Shown: in pieces, positions 6,030 through 8,679 of the stretch | Position numbering within the stretch: the first letter of the stretch is position 1 | How the letters are laid out: each line of letters opens with the position of its first letter | From: Gammaproteobacteria bacterium | Lineage (GTDB): Bacteria > Pseudomonadota > Gammaproteobacteria > Chromatiales > Sedimenticolaceae | Length of the DNA stretch: 8,679 nucleotides | NCBI GenBank assembly: GCA_020445165.1 | Contig: JAGRHE010000116.1 | Location: 1 to 8,679 of the forward strand | Direction: 5' to 3' | Translations under genes and position numbers: made by a program | Notes under the pieces: generated by a model | The model's input: only the letters and a program-made list of their open reading frames with translations | Told to the model about the DNA's origin: nothing | Database searches by the model: none

Positions 6030-6728
6030 TCAACCTTCCGGGTCGGAAAAGGCCAGGATCTCTTGCAGATAAGCCAGGCGTCTGAGCGAAGTCGCAATCT
6101 TCTCTTCGAGCTCGTCGTCCGGCTCACCACCAAGCATGTGCAGCATATCTTCGAAGAAGAAAACGTAGAAGCTGTCTACGTAACGAATCTGGCGCTGGTT
6201 GTCCATGACCAGGTTGTCGAGGCCAAACAGATCGATCACGCGCGGATTGTCACCTTCACGCCACGCCTGGGCCGCGCTGACGAACGTTTTGAGTTGTGCC
6301 CACGCCAATGGATGTTCGCGCAGCAACCCGATGGCCTCTTCACGGTTGAGCGGATTCGCGATGTTGAACCAGACATTGACCGCCTGCGCGAGAACGAGCA
6401 GGTTCTCGCGGCCATCGATTTCAGACACGACGAACAGGGCACGTGGCACGATGTCGCCCAAAGCCTTGCGCAACATGCGGTACTGGCGGAACAGGATGCG
6501 TGCTTCTCCCATCGTCAGGCGCTCGGTCGGGTACTTGATGACGTACTCCACATGACGGCTTTCATCACCATCCCCGTCCATCCGCTTGCGCGTGCTGCGC
6601 CAAACCTGGCAATGATTGCCGGTCGTCGATACCAATGCAGCGAAGCGACCGAGCGGATCGAAGCAGGCGACATCGAGTGCCGGACGGTCTTCCTCGCGTC
6701 CCTCGATCGCCGGCTCGTCGCCGCTCAT
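6030..6728 (-). CDS. Putative protein-kinase-like fold protein of unknown function
   Basis: I do not recognise a named family. I start it at ATG 6728 (232 residues), whose ATGA overlaps the stop of the DUF599 gene; the frame is open 35 codons further upstream, but only inside that gene. The motifs follow the order of the kinase-like fold: TTGNHCQVWRS (35-45) resembles the glycine-rich loop. EYVIKYP (61-67) resembles the VAIK strand, with K65 as the ATP-binding lysine. E75 could be the helix-C glutamate. IDLFGLDNLVMDNQRQIRYVDSF (165-187) resembles a catalytic loop plus metal site, with D166, N172 and D185. The loop has one extra residue compared with DLKPEN, and DFG reads DSF. There is no signal peptide or membrane helix, so a cytoplasmic location is likely. 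The activity and the family assignment are inference. Confidence 0.6.
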   Translation of the reverse strand: MSGDEPAIEGREEDRPALDVACFDPLGRFAALVSTTGNHCQVWRSTRKRMDGDGDESRHVEYVIKYPTERLTMGEARILFRQYRMLRKALGDIVPRALFVVSEIDGRENLLVLAQAVNVWFNIANPLNREEAIGLLREHPLAWAQLKTFVSAAQAWREGDNPRVIDLFGLDNLVMDNQRQIRYVDSFYVFFFEDMLHMLGGEPDDELEEKIATSLRRLAYLQEILAFSDPEG

Positions 6729-7417
6729 CGCAAACCGGACCGGCTCGCCATCAGGGTCGACAAGGCCGATGAATGAAACTCCCGCCGGTAGAGCACGAAC
6801 ACCACCAGCGAGGCAGCGGCGACGAACAGCCACGGGCTAACGAACCAGGCCAGCACCGCGATGGCAAAATAGTACGAACGCAGGCCAAAATTAAAATGAT
6901 GTGCCGCCATCGATACCACGCGCGCTGCACGTTCGGATGCCTCGCGCACCTCGGTCTCACTGATGTCGGATTGGTTCGCGTTCGGAGCAGCACCGATCAG
7001 GACCGCCGCGAAGCCAACCTGGCGCAAGCTCCAGGTAAACTTGAAGAATGCATAGACAAAAATCACGACCAGAAGCAACACCTTGCCCTCCCACTGCAGG
7101 CGGGTCTGCTCGGTCGCCAGTGGCAGATCGTTGAACAATACGATCGCCTGGTCGATGTAGCTGAACAATGTGAGGATACCGGCCAGGATGAGCAATGCGC
7201 TGGAGGCGAAGAACGACACGTTGCGCTCCAGTGTGCTGACCGCCGACATGTCGGACATCCGGTTTTCACGGTACATCATCTGCAGCATCCATTCGCGCCG
7301 GTACATGTGCATGACACTGGCGAGGCAGATTTCGGTCGCCGAACGATGCTTCGCATAGCGGGTGTAGCCGACCCAGCATGTCAGAAACCAAGTCAGGGCA
7401 AGCAGATCCAACAGCAT
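6725..7417 (-). CDS. DUF599 family membrane protein
   Basis: The 230-residue inner-membrane protein matches my knowledge of the DUF599 family, whose function is unknown. The features I associate with the family are visible: an N-terminal helix (1-17), MYRREWMLQMMYRENRMSD (38-56), a helix starting with FFASSALLILAG (69-80), a third helix (about 112-130), and HHFNFGLRSYYFAIAVLAWFVSPW (173-196), leading into the last helix and ending with VLYRREF (208-214). The length is normal for the family. The start ATG 7417 lies 12 bases after a GAGGG that sits in the loop of an inverted repeat (7424-7441). Its stop TGA (6727-6725) overlaps the ATG of the kinase-like gene, which implies translational coupling. 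A LysR gene ends 37 bases upstream on the same strand. Confidence 0.85.
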   Translation of the reverse strand: MLLDLLALTWFLTCWVGYTRYAKHRSATEICLASVMHMYRREWMLQMMYRENRMSDMSAVSTLERNVSFFASSALLILAGILTLFSYIDQAIVLFNDLPLATEQTRLQWEGKVLLLVVIFVYAFFKFTWSLRQVGFAAVLIGAAPNANQSDISETEVREASERAARVVSMAAHHFNFGLRSYYFAIAVLAWFVSPWLFVAAASLVVFVLYRREFHSSALSTLMASRSGLR

Positions 7418-7423
7418 CGTTCT

Positions 7424-7441
7424 TGAATACCCTCGTATTCA
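7424..7441 (-). promoter_or_regulatory. Inverted repeat with the ribosome site of the DUF599 gene in its loop
   Basis: On the minus strand TGAATAC (7441-7435) and GTATTCA (7430-7424) are perfect 7-base inverted copies around GAGG (7434-7431), which is the Shine-Dalgarno core for the ATG at 7417. The site occupies the gap between the LysR stop (7455) and the DUF599 start. It could act as a DNA operator or as an RNA hairpin that presents the ribosome site. There is no T run after it, so it is not a terminator. Confidence 0.5.
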
Positions 7442-7454
7442 GCCAGGCCTGATA

Positions 7455-8465
7455 CTATTCCAGATCGTCGATGTTCGTCGGCAGGTGTCGCGGATCGAGC
7501 TCGTTCGGTTCCACCACTTCTTCGCGGCTATGTGCCACCGCCAGCTTGTATGGCAGCTTGCACTGCAGCGTCGACATCGCGTCGAGAAAGGCCTGGGCGG
7601 GCGGGGTCAGGAAGCGGCCACGCCGCGTGACCGCGCCATAGGTGCGGCGTGGGAAATAATCGTCCAGCGGGATCACCGCGAGCCGCTCCTTCCCGGTCAG
7701 GCAGATCTCGTTGACGATCGAGATCCCCAACCCCTGCTCCACGTAACGCTTGATGACCTCCCAACCGCCGGCCTCGAGCACGACCTTGTAGGGCACGCCG
7801 TGCTGCTCGAACACCAGGTCGACGGTGCGCCAGTGGTTGAGCTGGCGTGGCGGCAGGATCAGGCCATGGGGGCTGATCTCGTCGAGCGTCACCTTGGTGC
7901 GCCGCGCCAAAGGATGGTCGAGCGGGACGATCAGGACCTGCTCGAACGAGAACAATGGCTTGTATTCGAGGTCGGCCTGGCCCTCGACCATCGGACCCAC
8001 GGCGAAGTCCGCCGCATCGGAACGCAGCTTGGCGAGGCCGTCGCGGCCGGTCTCGTTGAGCAGCTTGATGTGGATGCCCGGGTGGCGATCCTTGAAACAG
8101 GAGACGAACTCCGGGAGCAGGTACAGGATCGTGGACTCGCCGGCGACGATGGTCAGCTCGCCGCTGTCGAGCCGTCCGCTCTTGCTGGCGAAGGTCTGCG
8201 CCAGGTTGTCGATGCCCTCGAGCAACGGCTTGGCGATCTCGTACAAGAGCTCGCCGTCGGGGGTGATGCGGATCTGCGGTCCATGGCGCTCGAACACGAC
8301 GATGTCGAGCTCGCGCTCCAATGCCTTGATCTGCAGCGAGATCGTCGGCTGGGTCAGGAACAGCTTGTCGGCGGCACGCGAGATGTTCTTGGTCTCGACC
8401 GTCTTGCAGAAGGCCCTGAGTTGTTTGAGACGATTCTGTTTATAGCTTGGTGGTGAGATGCTCAT
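7455..8465 (-). CDS. LysR-type transcriptional regulator
   Basis: This is a DNA-binding regulator of the LysR family. The winged helix-turn-helix is at about residues 13-75 (LKQLRAFCKTVETKNISRAA, then LFLTQPTISLQIKALERELD and FER). The effector-binding domain runs from about 102 to 300, including GELTIVAGES, LPEFVSCFKDRHPGI, and GWEVIKRYVEQGLGISIV (234-251), which resembles the corresponding segment of CysB-type members. The C-terminal tail of about 35 residues is acidic and longer than usual. I prefer ATG 8465 (336 residues, GGAG five bases upstream). GTG 8471, two codons earlier, is almost as good. The inducer and target are not evident; the genes directly downstream (DUF599 and the kinase-like protein) or a gene to the right of the window are the first candidates. 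Confidence 0.92.
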   Translation of the reverse strand: MSISPPSYKQNRLKQLRAFCKTVETKNISRAADKLFLTQPTISLQIKALERELDIVVFERHGPQIRITPDGELLYEIAKPLLEGIDNLAQTFASKSGRLDSGELTIVAGESTILYLLPEFVSCFKDRHPGIHIKLLNETGRDGLAKLRSDAADFAVGPMVEGQADLEYKPLFSFEQVLIVPLDHPLARRTKVTLDEISPHGLILPPRQLNHWRTVDLVFEQHGVPYKVVLEAGGWEVIKRYVEQGLGISIVNEICLTGKERLAVIPLDDYFPRRTYGAVTRRGRFLTPPAQAFLDAMSTLQCKLPYKLAVAHSREEVVEPNELDPRHLPTNIDDLE

Positions 8466-8679
8466 AGCCACTCCGTCCTCAGTGGACGCCCCGGCACCCG
8501 CATCCCTACATCGAGTCTGTGGCCCTTCCGGACCCGGGACGTCGAACCTATCGAGTCAGGCGGGCCGGACTGGTGTCCCGGCGCACCTGTGTTTCGTTGT
8601 TATTCATACCCTAGTCGAAATCCGTACCCGGGTCCGCCCGACGGCGGCCTCTCACGATCCCCTCGCCACAAAGTGCATG
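8466..8679. other. Upstream region of the LysR gene, no gene recognised
   Basis: This 214-base stretch up to the window edge contains no convincing coding region. It holds a candidate LysR box (8542-8554), a direct repeat ATCGAGTC (8510-8517, 8550-8557), and two copies of ACCCGGG (8532-8538, 8626-8632), the second inside the palindrome ACCCGGGT. The AT-richer stretch around 8595-8620 could hold a promoter on either strand, but I cannot define clear boxes. The last three bases are ATG, which may or may not begin a divergent gene. Confidence 0.5.
8542..8554. promoter_or_regulatory. Candidate LysR-type binding box (T-N11-A)
   Basis: TCGA-ACCTA-TCGA has the T-N11-A spacing and the interrupted symmetry typical of LysR-family sites, and it lies 77-89 bases before the LysR start codon. 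Autoregulation or control of a divergent gene would fit. T-N11-A is a permissive pattern, so the call is weak. Confidence 0.3.

Noticed and set aside
6729..6833. Longer version of the kinase-like protein starting at 6833
   Set aside because: The extra 35 residues lie fully inside the DUF599 coding region; the ATG that overlaps the DUF599 stop is the more economical start.
6063..7426. Two long plus-strand frames (6063-6776 and 6773-7426) opposite the kinase-like and DUF599 genes
   Set aside because: They lack family motifs and would conflict with the ATGA-coupled pair on the minus strand, of which DUF599 is clearly recognisable.
7485..8456. Long open frame on the plus strand opposite the LysR gene
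   Set aside because: It is a by-product of high GC codon use; its translation has no recognisable domain, while the minus strand encodes a clear LysR protein.
1..8679. CRISPR arrays, tRNA or rRNA genes, insertion sequences, attachment sites
   Set aside because: No regularly spaced repeats, no cloverleaf or rRNA-like segments, no transposase or integrase frames and no flanking target duplications were seen by eye.

Overview
This is a GC-rich window with tightly packed, ordinary-looking genes and no mobile elements. It most likely comes from a Gammaproteobacterium with respiratory formate metabolism, possibly a sulfur-oxidising or otherwise chemolithotrophic lineage. That assignment is an inference from the gene families, because the window has no rRNA or other phylogenetic marker.

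Layout: (1) Positions 1-3576, plus strand, form a respiratory block: the C-terminal end of a formate dehydrogenase iron-sulfur (beta) subunit, the cytochrome b (gamma) subunit, a NarI/DsrM-like haem b membrane protein, and a DsrK/HdrD-like iron-sulfur protein with a CCG domain. The first two are the electron-transfer and membrane parts of a periplasm-facing formate dehydrogenase. The last two look like a DsrMK/HdrDE-type module that exchanges electrons between membrane quinones and a cytoplasmic thiol/disulfide or similar partner. (2) Positions 3577-3890 are non-coding, with several strong inverted repeats and a candidate promoter. (3) Positions 3891-6018, plus strand, hold two exported cell-envelope enzymes: a NodB-type polysaccharide deacetylase and a Bax-like glucosaminidase. 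The second has its own AT-rich promoter built of two inverted repeats and may be read from a nearly leaderless mRNA. (4) Positions 6030-8465, minus strand, converge on the glucosaminidase gene. In transcription order they are a LysR-type regulator, a DUF599 membrane protein, and a 232-residue protein that I read as a divergent member of the protein-kinase-like fold. The last two genes overlap by ATGA, so they are probably translated together. (5) Positions 8466-8679 are the LysR upstream region, with a candidate LysR box.

The most interesting points are the DsrMK-like pair attached to a formate dehydrogenase operon, the kinase-like protein coupled to DUF599, the Shine-Dalgarno-in-loop dyad in front of DUF599, and the double-dyad, near-leaderless promoter of the glucosaminidase gene.
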